From: an uncultured Bacteroidales bacterium | GTDB taxonomy: Bacteria; Bacteroidota; Bacteroidia; Bacteroidales; Bacteroidaceae | Direction: 5' to 3' | Length of the DNA stretch: 64,000 nt | NCBI GenBank assembly: GCA_902799655.1 | Contig: CADCBH010000004.1 | Location: forward strand, 62,001-126,000 | Shown: in pieces, positions 31,856 to 40,577 of the stretch | Layout of the letters: every line of letters starts with the position of its first letter | Position numbering within the stretch: the first letter of the stretch is position 1 | Made by a program: the position numbers and the translations under genes | The notes under the pieces: model-generated | What the model saw: only the letters and a program-made list of their open reading frames with translations | Database searches by the model: none | What the model was told of the DNA's origin: nothing

Positions 31856-33342
31856 ATATTTTTACGTACGCCAAAGTTCGTTCGGGATTCAGCGTTGATG
31901 GCGCGACTGGCCTGACGACTATCGAAATGGGTAGGACCTGTGATGAAATCAGGCACGTTATAGGAATAGAAACGGTCACGATAGAACTGGCGTGGATGGC
32001 GTTGGGGCAGCATAAAGGCCTTGCCGACATGTCCCTTTGCATCAACGTGACAGAAATAAGGTCGCGTGTAAAGACCGTCGTCGCGACGAGAACTCAGCAC
32101 AAGCCAGCGTGAATTCGTACTCCAGTTGTGGAATGATTCCGTATCATCAGAATTTGCCTCTGTCATCGGACGACTCTCTCCTGTGGCAAGGTCGAGCAGA
32201 TAGAGATCAGCTTCATGATGCCAGATGCTGAACTGTCCATAGTCAGAGACTGTGTAACAAAGGAACCGGCCGTCATAAGAGGGGCGAGGGAAGGAAACGG
32301 AAAACCCATCGGCATTGATAATGGTATCTATACGATTACCGAAAGTACCCGTAACAGGATCGAAATCGATGCGACAGAGGCTATAGTGAAGCGAGTCGAG
32401 CTGGTGGCTACCCTCTGGGAGGGCGTGGGCTGCACAGAAATAGAGTGAACGCCCGTCTGCAGAAAACACAGGGAAAGTCTCATAAATCGAGTCTTGTTTC
32501 AAAAGAGGCGAGAGCAGCAATTCATTTTTCTCGATATCATAAACCTGGAGATCTGAGGCTGTATCGAAAACCTCGATGCGGTTGCGATTAGCGATATGAA
32601 ACAGTTGGCTCGTGGCATTGGTAGAATAAGCAATATAGCGTCCCGACGGATGCCAGTAGGGATAGACACAGAGGCCAAGCGTCTGATCGGTCTTGGTGTT
32701 GTATGCGGTAACAGGTCCACCATTCTGACGCAACAACGTAGCACCATGAGGGCCACGGATATGTAGGCTCATATTAGCTGGATTGCCTCGATTGAAGCTA
32801 TGGCAGTTGACACAACCCTCAAACTGTGTATTCTCTATCAACGGACGCTCATCGAACGAAGATAGGTCTCGCTCGTAGATGCCCATCTTACTCCACACCT
32901 CATATCCTGGTTCTATCAAACGATAGCAGATGCCGTAGTCGATGCTGTCAGAGCTGACATAGATTGAAAAAGGGAGATAGGTATGCCATCCATCGTCAAA
33001 CTTAGCAGAAACGGTCACAGTGAGCGAGTCGCAAGCATTCTGACCAAGCAGATGATGCCAATCGTCAAGGTCGAGGTCCAGTGATTCCTCACCTTGGCTA
33101 TGCATGCTGTTTCCGTGGCGGTCGGTAATGACTGCATCAATAAGCAATGCTTTCTCATTAGCCATGCAGAAGTTGAGTGGTGCTATGTTCACGGGGATAG
33201 TGACACCAAGATAGTCGGGATAGATATCAGGCTGCATCTTCTCCTGCTTCGCGTCGCTGACAGTTTCTGTGCAAGCTATCAAGAGGTAAGAGGCAAGAGG
33301 TAAGAAGTAAGAGATGAGAAGGGTGTATATTGTCTTTTTCAT
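31849..33342 (-). CDS. Lipoprotein beta-propeller with a CxxCH motif (copy B)
   Basis: The protein has 497 residues with a lipoprotein signal (lipobox LLIAC, Cys about 24) whose hydrophobic core is encoded by 7-base tandem repeats. The N-terminal domain (about 35-165) has PDYLGVTIPVNIAPLNF. FEGCVNCHSFNRGN at about 175 carries CxxCH, the usual haem c attachment motif, although attachment is not proven. The C-terminal part (about 225-450) is a TolB/PD40-like propeller (YPYWHPSGRYIAYSTN, FPVFSADGRSLYFC, WSTNSRWLVLSSRRDDG). It is a paralogue of the 34753-36237 gene. It overlaps the upstream membrane-protein gene by four bases. Function unknown; likely surface or periplasmic. Confidence 0.78.
   Translation of the reverse strand: MKKTIYTLLISYFLPLASYLLIACTETVSDAKQEKMQPDIYPDYLGVTIPVNIAPLNFCMANEKALLIDAVITDRHGNSMHSQGEESLDLDLDDWHHLLGQNACDSLTVTVSAKFDDGWHTYLPFSIYVSSDSIDYGICYRLIEPGYEVWSKMGIYERDLSSFDERPLIENTQFEGCVNCHSFNRGNPANMSLHIRGPHGATLLRQNGGPVTAYNTKTDQTLGLCVYPYWHPSGRYIAYSTNATSQLFHIANRNRIEVFDTASDLQVYDIEKNELLLSPLLKQDSIYETFPVFSADGRSLYFCAAHALPEGSHQLDSLHYSLCRIDFDPVTGTFGNRIDTIINADGFSVSFPRPSYDGRFLCYTVSDYGQFSIWHHEADLYLLDLATGESRPMTEANSDDTESFHNWSTNSRWLVLSSRRDDGLYTRPYFCHVDAKGHVGKAFMLPQRHPRQFYRDRFYSYNVPDFITGPTHFDSRQASRAINAESRTNFGVRKNIE
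33281..33322. repeat. Heptamer tandem repeats inside a signal-peptide coding region
   Basis: Six 7-base units run on the plus strand: AAGAGGT, AAGAGGC, AAGAGGT, AAGAAGT, AAGAGAT, GAGAAGG. They encode the hydrophobic core of the lipoprotein signal of copy B (YTLLISYFLPLASYLL). Loss or gain of one unit would shift the reading frame. Confidence 0.85.
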
Positions 33343-34730
33343 TGCTTCTGGAGATGAAGTAGTAATCGGGTATATCTTTCGCGATCATTCGTCAGCATAT
33401 AGTACGCTTTCAGGTACTCAAAGGCAAGACGATTGTTAGTATTGCTGAGGAAAAGGCCCTCAAGCATCTCAGGAGTGACATGGTCACTGAAGTAGGTATC
33501 TTCCTTATAGGCAAACTGGCGCAGGCGTCCGTACTCCGGGTGCTGAGCTATCGCCTCTTCATTACCCAACAGTTTCAGTGTCTCATTAGCCCATTCACGG
33601 TAAAAAAGCGTTTTCTGCAGTGCCGTTAGATATTTGCGTGACACTTCGTAGCTACCAATAATGAGGTTCGTTTGGGCCAATCGCTTATAGCATCGGGCAC
33701 TTTTCTGGAAATCGAGGATAGCTTCCTGAGCCTCGAATACAGTTCGTTGAGCGACATATATCATACCCAACTGGTAGAAAGCCTCAGCTGTGGGGAGAGG
33801 ACTGGTAGCATCACGCTCCACATCAGGTAATAGGCCTAAGATCCCGTTCTGGTTATATTCGAACAGGCGGTCGGCAAGCATACCGCGCATCGCCAACGCC
33901 AGATTCTGTACCGTCACACCGATTTGGTTGTTTGGTTTCTCGGCATTAACGGTTTCAATGATGCGATTCCATTGCTGGAAACGGGCCATAAAGTCATATT
34001 GCATCACCTTTTCTGCTTTGAAATTAGCATTCCTCCAGACAAGACTTCCCATGACTACAGCCACCAACAGGAACGTTAATCCTTGAACGGTAGACGTTGA
34101 AACATGAAACTTGAAACTTAAAACTTTGGACTTAAAGATATGAAGCACTAATGGGAGTATAACAGCAGAAAGCCATGCTACATAAAGCAGCGTAGGGAAT
34201 ACTGTCGGATAGCGATAGTAATGATTACCTCCCAAGGCTATCCAATAGAGTATGGGAAAGGTGACAAGAATCAGGATACGGCGCACCCAACCGCTTGGGA
34301 CCATCACATACCCCCAAATAGCGAGAAGCGTCAGCAAAACAGCCCAAACACCACCCAACAACGCATTCTCGTCAAGCAGAAAGAGCCAGAGCAGAAACGA
34401 AGGGACGAAACTTAGACCGTATGACCATTGACCATTAGCCATTGACCATTGACCATTGACTAAACGGAGGGTTAGGAGCTGTATGGCGGAGAGTAGAAGA
34501 GCAATGATAACGGCACCTACCCAGGCATACAGGAAAAACTGGGTACAAAAGCGTCCCAACAGATCGGATACGCCACCAGGTAACTTTACAATCTCCCACA
34601 CATAGGTGCTATCGAAGAGGAACAACTGATACTGTTCCTGATAATGCAGATGATGCGGATAGGCCAGTCCGAAAAAGAGGAAGACCGCCAAACCAAAAAG
34701 GAGAGTGTATAAACCCTGTAGGTACTTCAT
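33339..34730 (-). CDS. Polytopic membrane protein with a soluble helical tail (copy B), possibly DUF6057
   Basis: The protein has 463 residues. About eight to nine membrane helices occupy residues 1-235, beginning LQGLYTLLFGLAVFLFFGLA. The C-terminal 220 residues are soluble and helical with a TPR-like look (FYQLGMIYVAQRTVFEAQEAILDF, CYKRLAQTNLIIGSYEVSRKYLTAL). I associate this layout with Bacteroidales proteins annotated DUF6057, but cannot confirm. It pairs with the CxxCH propeller just downstream (four-base ATGA overlap), and the same pair occurs again upstream. Two sets of 7-base repeats lie in its coding sequence (34097-34138, 34423-34464). No catalytic motif seen. Confidence 0.7.
   Translation of the reverse strand: MKYLQGLYTLLFGLAVFLFFGLAYPHHLHYQEQYQLFLFDSTYVWEIVKLPGGVSDLLGRFCTQFFLYAWVGAVIIALLLSAIQLLTLRLVNGQWSMANGQWSYGLSFVPSFLLWLFLLDENALLGGVWAVLLTLLAIWGYVMVPSGWVRRILILVTFPILYWIALGGNHYYRYPTVFPTLLYVAWLSAVILPLVLHIFKSKVLSFKFHVSTSTVQGLTFLLVAVVMGSLVWRNANFKAEKVMQYDFMARFQQWNRIIETVNAEKPNNQIGVTVQNLALAMRGMLADRLFEYNQNGILGLLPDVERDATSPLPTAEAFYQLGMIYVAQRTVFEAQEAILDFQKSARCYKRLAQTNLIIGSYEVSRKYLTALQKTLFYREWANETLKLLGNEEAIAQHPEYGRLRQFAYKEDTYFSDHVTPEMLEGLFLSNTNNRLAFEYLKAYYMLTNDRERYTRLLLHLQKQ
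34097..34138. repeat. Heptamer repeats in the coding sequence of membrane protein copy B
   Basis: Six 7-base units: TTGAAAC, ATGAAAC, TTGAAAC, TTAAAAC, TTTGGAC, TTAAAGA. On the minus strand they encode a segment after a membrane helix (HIFKSKVLSFKFHVSTSTVQ). Confidence 0.8.
34423..34464. repeat. Second heptamer repeat set in membrane protein copy B
   Basis: Six 7-base units: TGACCAT, TGACCAT, TAGCCAT, TGACCAT, TGACCAT, TGACTAA. They encode the duplicated phrase VNGQWSMANGQWS in a loop between membrane helices. Confidence 0.85.
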
Positions 34731-34752
34731 GTCTTTTTACTTCATTCTCAAA

Positions 34753-36237
34753 TTACTCATCAAACACCTTGCTGAACTCATTGACGCTGATACGGACTGG
34801 TTCAACCATGAATTCAGGACGGTTATAGCACTTCAAGCGGAAAGTATTTTGTTCGGGATCTTCCTGCGGCAGCATAAACGCCTTTTCCACTTTTCCGTTA
34901 TTGAAATAGGAGATATAGATACGGCTGAAGTTGCCATCACCTCGACGACTGGAGCACATGATCCAATGACCATTACTCGACCAAGATGGGTAACTGTCTG
35001 CAAATCCTTCGCTGTTAAAGCGAGAAAGATCAAGGCGTGTTCCATCATCTTGGCCCAGTGGCATACAAACGATGTCACCATCAGCATGCCTGATATGGAA
35101 ACAGCCATACTGTCCCTCGGCAAACATCAGATAGCGTCCGTCGGGACTGATGCGTGGCAAAGTGGCGCTCTTGTTTTGTGAAGCTGCATCGTAGACGAGT
35201 TCCTCATCACCAAAGGCATGTGTTGCCACATCGAATGGTCGACGATAGAGATTATATTGTATCTTCGGGAAAGTAGATCTGATATCCTTGTCACGCAACT
35301 CTTCTGGAAGGGGGACTGACTTACAGTAATAGAGGAACTTGCCATCTGGAGACCATGTGGGATACACCTCTAGAAGGGTTGAATCGTTAGATACGATGCT
35401 CACCGAATCAGTCTCAACATCGTAGAGAATCAGGTCGCTCGCCTCATCATAAACCTCAATCTTATTAGGATTCTGGGTATGGAATCCTTGACGTGTCCTG
35501 TTGGTCGAGAAGGCTATCAGTTTAGCTTTAGGATGCCAGGCAGGATAGACACCGGAAGAAATGGTATAGTCACGCTTCATGTTGACCCTCGAAACCTTAC
35601 CGTCGTTCACAAGAACCGTACCAGCATTAGAAAGACGCACATGAAACAGCATATTGTCTGTCTTATAGTTTTGATAGCTATGACAATTGATACACTGACC
35701 TATTTTATTATTATTCATGGTAATCTCGTTGTTGAAAATCTGAGTCTCTTCAAACGAACTCAGATTGCGCTGTGCAATCTCCATATAGGTCCATGCCACA
35801 TACGAGGGTTCAATAAGACGATACGACACATACTCGTCAATAGCCTCTTTAGCAATATGTATTTCAAACGGGATAAATGATAGCCATTCACCCTTCTGCT
35901 GTCCCCAAACCTCGACTTTGATACTTTTGCCCTTCGAGGCTTGAAGTATCTCCTGCCATTCGGTCTCAGGAATCTGTACCTTTACACCATTGCCATAAGT
36001 CTGTTGTTGACCATCAGGCGTGGTAAAACGGGCTACACACTCATCATATTCATCTGCAGGGAGCATGAAGTTAAGCGGTGCGATATTACAAGGTACAGTA
36101 ACATCACAATAATCCGGGAAGATGGCAGGCAAGCACTTAGTCTCTTTACATGAAGAGGGTACATCGGGATGACTCACACACGATGACAAGAGCAGACATA
36201 CAACTGCCAGTATAGTTTCAATTTTAGACATACGCAT
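34753..36237 (-). CDS. Lipoprotein beta-propeller with a CxxCH motif (copy A)
   Basis: The protein has 494 residues and a lipoprotein signal (ILAVVCLLLSSC, Cys about 20). It parallels copy B along its full length: PDYCDVTVPCNIAPLNF, YRLIEPSYVAWTYMEIAQRNLSSFEE, GQCINCHSYQNYKTDNM (CxxCH at about 182), YPAWHPKAKLIAFSTNRTRQGFH, NPNKIEVYDEASDLILYDVE, YPTWSPDGKFLYYC, CSSRRGDGNFSRIYISYF and KAFMLPQEDPEQ. The PD40/TolB-like repeats point to a beta-propeller. Single CxxCH with no distal Met assigned; haem binding is possible but unproven. The start overlaps the stop of the upstream membrane-protein gene (TAATG), indicating coupling. Confidence 0.78.
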   Translation of the reverse strand: MRMSKIETILAVVCLLLSSCVSHPDVPSSCKETKCLPAIFPDYCDVTVPCNIAPLNFMLPADEYDECVARFTTPDGQQQTYGNGVKVQIPETEWQEILQASKGKSIKVEVWGQQKGEWLSFIPFEIHIAKEAIDEYVSYRLIEPSYVAWTYMEIAQRNLSSFEETQIFNNEITMNNNKIGQCINCHSYQNYKTDNMLFHVRLSNAGTVLVNDGKVSRVNMKRDYTISSGVYPAWHPKAKLIAFSTNRTRQGFHTQNPNKIEVYDEASDLILYDVETDSVSIVSNDSTLLEVYPTWSPDGKFLYYCKSVPLPEELRDKDIRSTFPKIQYNLYRRPFDVATHAFGDEELVYDAASQNKSATLPRISPDGRYLMFAEGQYGCFHIRHADGDIVCMPLGQDDGTRLDLSRFNSEGFADSYPSWSSNGHWIMCSSRRGDGNFSRIYISYFNNGKVEKAFMLPQEDPEQNTFRLKCYNRPEFMVEPVRISVNEFSKVFDE

Positions 36238-38009
36238 TATAAAATTTTTCTTCCGAAGATGTTATACCACCAATAGGTATCTCCATATTCTTCTCGCATT
36301 TCAACACCAACCTTATCAATGGTCATACCTGGTTTGGCCTTGCTTTCCAAGGTTTCCCAGAACTGTTTGTAGCGTTCATAAGTCCCCTTTTCAACAGGGA
36401 GCATCATCCGTTTCTCTTCAGGAGCCTTATCCATAAACAGGATATATGCTTCCTGAGCATGTAAAGGGAATGTCTCGTCAAGGTGCAACTTCACATAGTT
36501 TCGCAGTGATGGCCAAAAACGACGTGAGTCACAGCGTAGCATGGCATAGAACAGTGCTTGTTCTGAAGCGACTTTACTATCAGACTCATACCAAAGGCTG
36601 ATGCCATTGACTATATAACTCTCGCTATTCTCAACACCAGTGAGTTCATCAGGATAGCATTTCTGTAATTCCTTGATCTTCTCGGTAACCGGCGCAGGCT
36701 GCCAATTGCTTAAAAAAGGATGGTGATGTAGCAGAGCAGTATAACGTTCAAACAGTTTTTGATCTCCCGTAGCCAAGGCACAGCGCGAAAGCATCTTCAA
36801 ATAGAAAGGCGAGAAACCGGCCTGTATGGCATTTTCAAAATTCAGTCGGATAGCCTCATTCATCATACCATAGTTATAATAGACTAAAGGCGATGCGATA
36901 TCCAATAGACTGACATGAAGAGAATCCGGGTTGGTAAGATTCACCGCATCATTGCCCAATTTGAAAGAACGATCAAACAGGCCGCCTTCGTTCATTAAGG
37001 CAATATTCTTCAGAAATACCATGGTGGTGGTGGGCTTCTTATTCCCTTCAGAAATAGCCAAAACCCCCTTCCAATTATCGTCGGAAGCATAGCGCACCAT
37101 ACGCATTTCATCCATATAGTTCTGGTCTTGGAACATCTGTGTCCAAGCAAAACAGATGCCAGCGACGGCACACAATAGCGGGACGAGTGAACGTTGTAGG
37201 AACTTACCACACAATGGAATAAGTATAGAGACCACCCCAAGCAGAATGAACGGAATGGAAAGATGTTCAGCACTGTCAATCGGGGTTACGAAACGTGGAA
37301 ATCCAGCCAACACCACATCATCGAATCTTAAATACGAATAGAACTGAGTATGCCAAATGCTTGCAGTCAACAAGAGTAAGAGTCCTCCCAGAAGTTCTCG
37401 CCAGGAGAGTTTACCAATAAGTGCAAGACATAAAACGAAAAGTAATGCAAACCATCCCAATACAGGATAGATACAAACACCCAATACATACCAGGCAAGG
37501 TGCCATTTACGAGGAGTGCTGCGAGCAACCCATAAAAGTGACAGCATGATGAGATATGCCACCGACTGCGAGAACCAATAGCCTCTGATTGTGGAGATAT
37601 AGATCCAATAGCCCAAATCGACAACAGAGGTTAGCAGACAGGCTACAGGCAAGAGCATCAGCGCAGAGGCACTTCCCTGTAAACGGAATGTTTTGGCTCC
37701 CACTATATAAATGAGTACCCAGATAAGCAACAACACCCCAGCACCTACCACCGGCTCATAAAAGAGTTGGGTAAGCCAAGCACCTACATACTGCATCAAG
37801 CCAAAGGGCTTAGACATCAGCTGATGGAAGAACGGGGATCCGTAAATGAATTCAGAACGGTCGTTCGCCGTATATAGCACCTCCTTATTGAGGTATAACA
37901 GATATACAGCAAACAATATGAAAGTCAACAGACTCACATAAAGAATTATAGTTGTAAGTTTCTTTGAGCCAAAATCAAAGTGTGGCGTTGCAAAACTGAT
38001 TTTTATCAT
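36237..38009 (-). CDS. Polytopic membrane protein with a soluble helical tail (copy A), possibly DUF6057
   Basis: The protein has 590 residues from the ATG at 38009. An upstream in-frame start at 38087 is rejected because the intervening sequence holds a terminator hairpin. About nine to ten membrane helices lie within residues 15-290 (LTTIILYVSLLTFILFAVYLL, FFHQLMSKPFGLMQYVGAWLTQLFY, VGAGVLLLIWVLIYIV), then a helical soluble domain to the end. It is longer than copy B, but has the same N-terminal layout and the same partner gene. The topology suggests a membrane platform for the CxxCH propeller; no enzyme motif is visible. Confidence 0.7.
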   Translation of the reverse strand: MIKISFATPHFDFGSKKLTTIILYVSLLTFILFAVYLLYLNKEVLYTANDRSEFIYGSPFFHQLMSKPFGLMQYVGAWLTQLFYEPVVGAGVLLLIWVLIYIVGAKTFRLQGSASALMLLPVACLLTSVVDLGYWIYISTIRGYWFSQSVAYLIMLSLLWVARSTPRKWHLAWYVLGVCIYPVLGWFALLFVLCLALIGKLSWRELLGGLLLLLTASIWHTQFYSYLRFDDVVLAGFPRFVTPIDSAEHLSIPFILLGVVSILIPLCGKFLQRSLVPLLCAVAGICFAWTQMFQDQNYMDEMRMVRYASDDNWKGVLAISEGNKKPTTTMVFLKNIALMNEGGLFDRSFKLGNDAVNLTNPDSLHVSLLDIASPLVYYNYGMMNEAIRLNFENAIQAGFSPFYLKMLSRCALATGDQKLFERYTALLHHHPFLSNWQPAPVTEKIKELQKCYPDELTGVENSESYIVNGISLWYESDSKVASEQALFYAMLRCDSRRFWPSLRNYVKLHLDETFPLHAQEAYILFMDKAPEEKRMMLPVEKGTYERYKQFWETLESKAKPGMTIDKVGVEMREEYGDTYWWYNIFGRKIL

Positions 38010-38024
38010 CTTTTGGGTATAAAA

Positions 38025-38050
38025 GGCTGACTCATTTGATAGAGTCAGCC
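38025..38050 (-). terminator. Hairpin terminator or attenuator between the SusCD genes and the membrane/propeller module
   Basis: On the minus strand GGCTGACTC and GAGTCAGCC form a perfect 9-bp stem with an 8-base loop, followed by TTTTAT. It lies between the FISUMP lipoprotein gene and membrane protein copy A. No promoter match is seen downstream of it before 38009. A second inverted repeat (GTGTCTCA 38066-38073 and TGAGACAC 38097-38104) lies just upstream. Confidence 0.7.
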
Positions 38051-38116
38051 TATTATTGATTATATGTGTCTCACTATTATACATCATGTTTTGTCATGAG
38101 ACACTTACACGAAACA

Positions 38117-39409
38117 TCACTTAGTTACCGGTCTGATAGAAATGCCGTAACTAGAACTCAGATTGTCGTAGATGCCCAGAGAATTATACTGGCCATGCTG
38201 GAATATCAACATGTTAGGCATGTTTTCTTTGCCATTTACAGCTCCCTTTGAGCCATTCTGTTGCTCTGCCATTGATGGGAAATGATATGTACCATAGATC
38301 TCACCAGTTGCATAATAACCGGCATTTCCGTTTCCGTACCATTTCTCTCCATAACGATAACCTGCAGCAGGCAAGAATATATAGTTAGTATTTCCTTCTT
38401 TTTTAGAAGATACCTTATATCCATTACCTGTAAACTCCCATGTGCACTCTTCAAGCAACTCTTTGAATTGAGCGGTTGTTGGCATGCTCCAATTGTTGCC
38501 CCAATTAGCAGTAGCAGCATCAAATTTGGTGTCTGTTATAATGTTATAAACAGGAGCACCCGAAATATCACCACCGCTATAGTCTTTACGGCGTTCTACA
38601 CCAAACTGATCCTTTATTGTAGCATAATTATTAGCTTTTGCACTCTCATAGAACTTAACTGTCTTAGAACCAATCGTATCAATAACAAGACTAGTACTCT
38701 TATTATAATCATACCTCTTGTAATAGTTTAACGTATCCTGAGCAGTTGGATTAGCGCTAAGTTTAAGTGTCTCCTTAATATTGGGGAGTCTTGTAATAAA
38801 CTCAGAACCATCCCAATTATATACTAACTCAAAATCCATATTGGTAAGAGTTGCTTCAAGGAATCCTTTATTACCCTTGCTAATGACGTCATTCAGCTTA
38901 GCCTCTAAGAAAGCATGAATTTTGGCAACTTTCTGACAATCTAACGCAGCTCTTGCGGCAGAATCCAATTTTGTAGTATCACTAGGTATAAACGACAAGT
39001 CTATAAGTTTAGGCTCAGCGACATTAACGATATTTGTTGTATCGCAAATCGTTCCTTCCTTCTCAGCACTTTTGTACAAATCAAACAAATCAGCTAATGA
39101 CGTTTGAGCTGTTACATCTGTGTATGTTAATACATCGCTTGGCGTAATCTGAGTTCCAGTGATATCACCCCATACGAAAAGGATACCATTATCCGTTTCT
39201 GAAGTTGCGCCAACATTCATATTAGCCCACTTAGTACCGCTGGTGAGTCCCAAATCTACAGCCTGGCCAGCAGTTTTGATGTTGCTTGCATTTGCTGTAT
39301 AATGGGTATCTACAGTATTATCGGTAATCTCCTCACTACAAGCGACAAACACACTTGATAAAATAAGCGTGGAGACTGCGAGCTTACTAATATTCATAAA
39401 ACTTTTCAT
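38117..39409 (-). CDS. FISUMP-domain lipoprotein
   Basis: The protein has 430 residues with a lipoprotein signal (LILSSVFVAC, Cys about 24). It carries the Bacteroidetes/Fibrobacter FISUMP pattern: AVDLGLTSGTKWANMNVGATSETDNGILFVWGD (positions about 51-83), then WSMPTTAQFKELLEECTW, IFLPAAGYRYGEKWYGNGNAGYYATG and the terminal YGISIRPV. Such proteins are surface lipoproteins of unproven function, often next to SusCD or adhesin loci. An insertion of about 170 residues between the first and second blocks is unusual for the family. It is the fourth gene of the SusC operon. Confidence 0.82.
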   Translation of the reverse strand: MKSFMNISKLAVSTLILSSVFVACSEEITDNTVDTHYTANASNIKTAGQAVDLGLTSGTKWANMNVGATSETDNGILFVWGDITGTQITPSDVLTYTDVTAQTSLADLFDLYKSAEKEGTICDTTNIVNVAEPKLIDLSFIPSDTTKLDSAARAALDCQKVAKIHAFLEAKLNDVISKGNKGFLEATLTNMDFELVYNWDGSEFITRLPNIKETLKLSANPTAQDTLNYYKRYDYNKSTSLVIDTIGSKTVKFYESAKANNYATIKDQFGVERRKDYSGGDISGAPVYNIITDTKFDAATANWGNNWSMPTTAQFKELLEECTWEFTGNGYKVSSKKEGNTNYIFLPAAGYRYGEKWYGNGNAGYYATGEIYGTYHFPSMAEQQNGSKGAVNGKENMPNMLIFQHGQYNSLGIYDNLSSSYGISIRPVTK

Positions 39410-39445
39410 TATAATAGATATTTTATATTATACATAAAGAACATA

Positions 39446-40558
39446 TTATTCCTCATAATAGACAGTCTTGAGTGTCATAGAACCACTGTAGAGCATGAGG
39501 TCGAGGTCACGGCCTTCACCACCCTTAGCGCACTCATCAGCCAATGTCTGAGTGATTGGGAGTTCGTTCAGACCATTCACCCACTTCACATGGTCATAAT
39601 AGGTGTTACTCCACCAACCATTCATAACCTTCAAGTCGAAATTGTCCGTTACGTCTGAAACGTCAAAGATTAGAGTCTTCAGGCCAAAGTAAACTTCATC
39701 AGGAATAGTGGGAAGATGTGCACCTTCTGTAGAACTGAAACGCATAGCTGCAGCGTCCCAAGCACCAGGTACGAACGGCAGTTGCGGATCCTCTGCCTTT
39801 TCCTCATCTGTTCTATTAGGATCGCCATAGATATAGTACTTCACAAGCGGGTTAGAGATGGCTTTGCACTGTACAGGATAGTCAACTACGAGTTCAGTAC
39901 CGTCAGGACAGAGAGCTGTGAGCTTGATTGTATAGTCAGCAGGCACACAATCACCATTGCCATCCGTCTTAACAGTCATCTTCTTAGATGCAAAGTTACC
40001 TATCATTTCCTTACCTGCGAAACTCCACTTAGCATTGACAGGAGCAGATGTATAACAGGTAATAACGTTGCCGTTTAAGCCTTCTTTACCTTCAGCCACT
40101 CTATAGCCATAGTTTTTATAAATGGCTTTGACAGTAAGAGTGTTTGTTTGGTTATCTTTGATGTGCCTTAAAACGATTTTCGACACAACACCGTTCTTAA
40201 CCTTGTTGCCAAAGTCACATCTATAGACTAAAACATTTTTGGGAATTCTCTCAAAAGTATTATCCTCACCAGTCAAAGAAACCTCCCAACATGTATCAGG
40301 AATAGCTTCACCAAAGTATAAGGCTACACTTTCGCAGTCTTTAACGTCAACGTTTTCCATCAAGACAATGGGAGTCAACTGAGTAGCTGTATATGTTTTC
40401 TGCTCAGCAATCTGAACTACCTTGTCGACAATAACTCTGGTCATTGCCTTGAGCTCGTCTACAGTGATGTGGCTGCCATTGCCGATATCCTCATGGGCAG
40501 GATTACAGCCGACAAAAGTGCATACTGCAGCGACAAGCAAAAATATTATCTTTTTCAT
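39446..40558 (-). CDS. Surface lipoprotein in SusE/F position
   Basis: The protein has 370 residues and a lipoprotein signal (MKKIIFLLVAAVCTFVGC, Cys18). The mature part is beta-rich; three to four immunoglobulin-like sections can be guessed (ITVDELKAM..., TLTVKAIYKNYGYR, ADYTIKLTALCPDGTELVVDY, LKTLIFDVSDVTDNFDLKVMNGWW). The last section resembles the ligand-binding end of SusE/SusF-type proteins but shows no clear family signature. It is directly downstream of SusD (20-base gap) and would help capture the unknown substrate at the cell surface. Confidence 0.65.
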   Translation of the reverse strand: MKKIIFLLVAAVCTFVGCNPAHEDIGNGSHITVDELKAMTRVIVDKVVQIAEQKTYTATQLTPIVLMENVDVKDCESVALYFGEAIPDTCWEVSLTGEDNTFERIPKNVLVYRCDFGNKVKNGVVSKIVLRHIKDNQTNTLTVKAIYKNYGYRVAEGKEGLNGNVITCYTSAPVNAKWSFAGKEMIGNFASKKMTVKTDGNGDCVPADYTIKLTALCPDGTELVVDYPVQCKAISNPLVKYYIYGDPNRTDEEKAEDPQLPFVPGAWDAAAMRFSSTEGAHLPTIPDEVYFGLKTLIFDVSDVTDNFDLKVMNGWWSNTYYDHVKWVNGLNELPITQTLADECAKGGEGRDLDLMLYSGSMTLKTVYYEE

Positions 40559-40577
40559 ATTGTTTACTTATTTAATA

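Noticed and set aside
31822-32112. Plus-strand frame following the TrpB2 gene
   Set aside because: It starts inside the terminator hairpin and is antisense to CxxCH propeller B.
38010-38087. Upstream start at 38087 for membrane protein copy A
   Set aside because: The added 26 residues would be encoded by a terminator hairpin and lack hydrophobic or conserved character.
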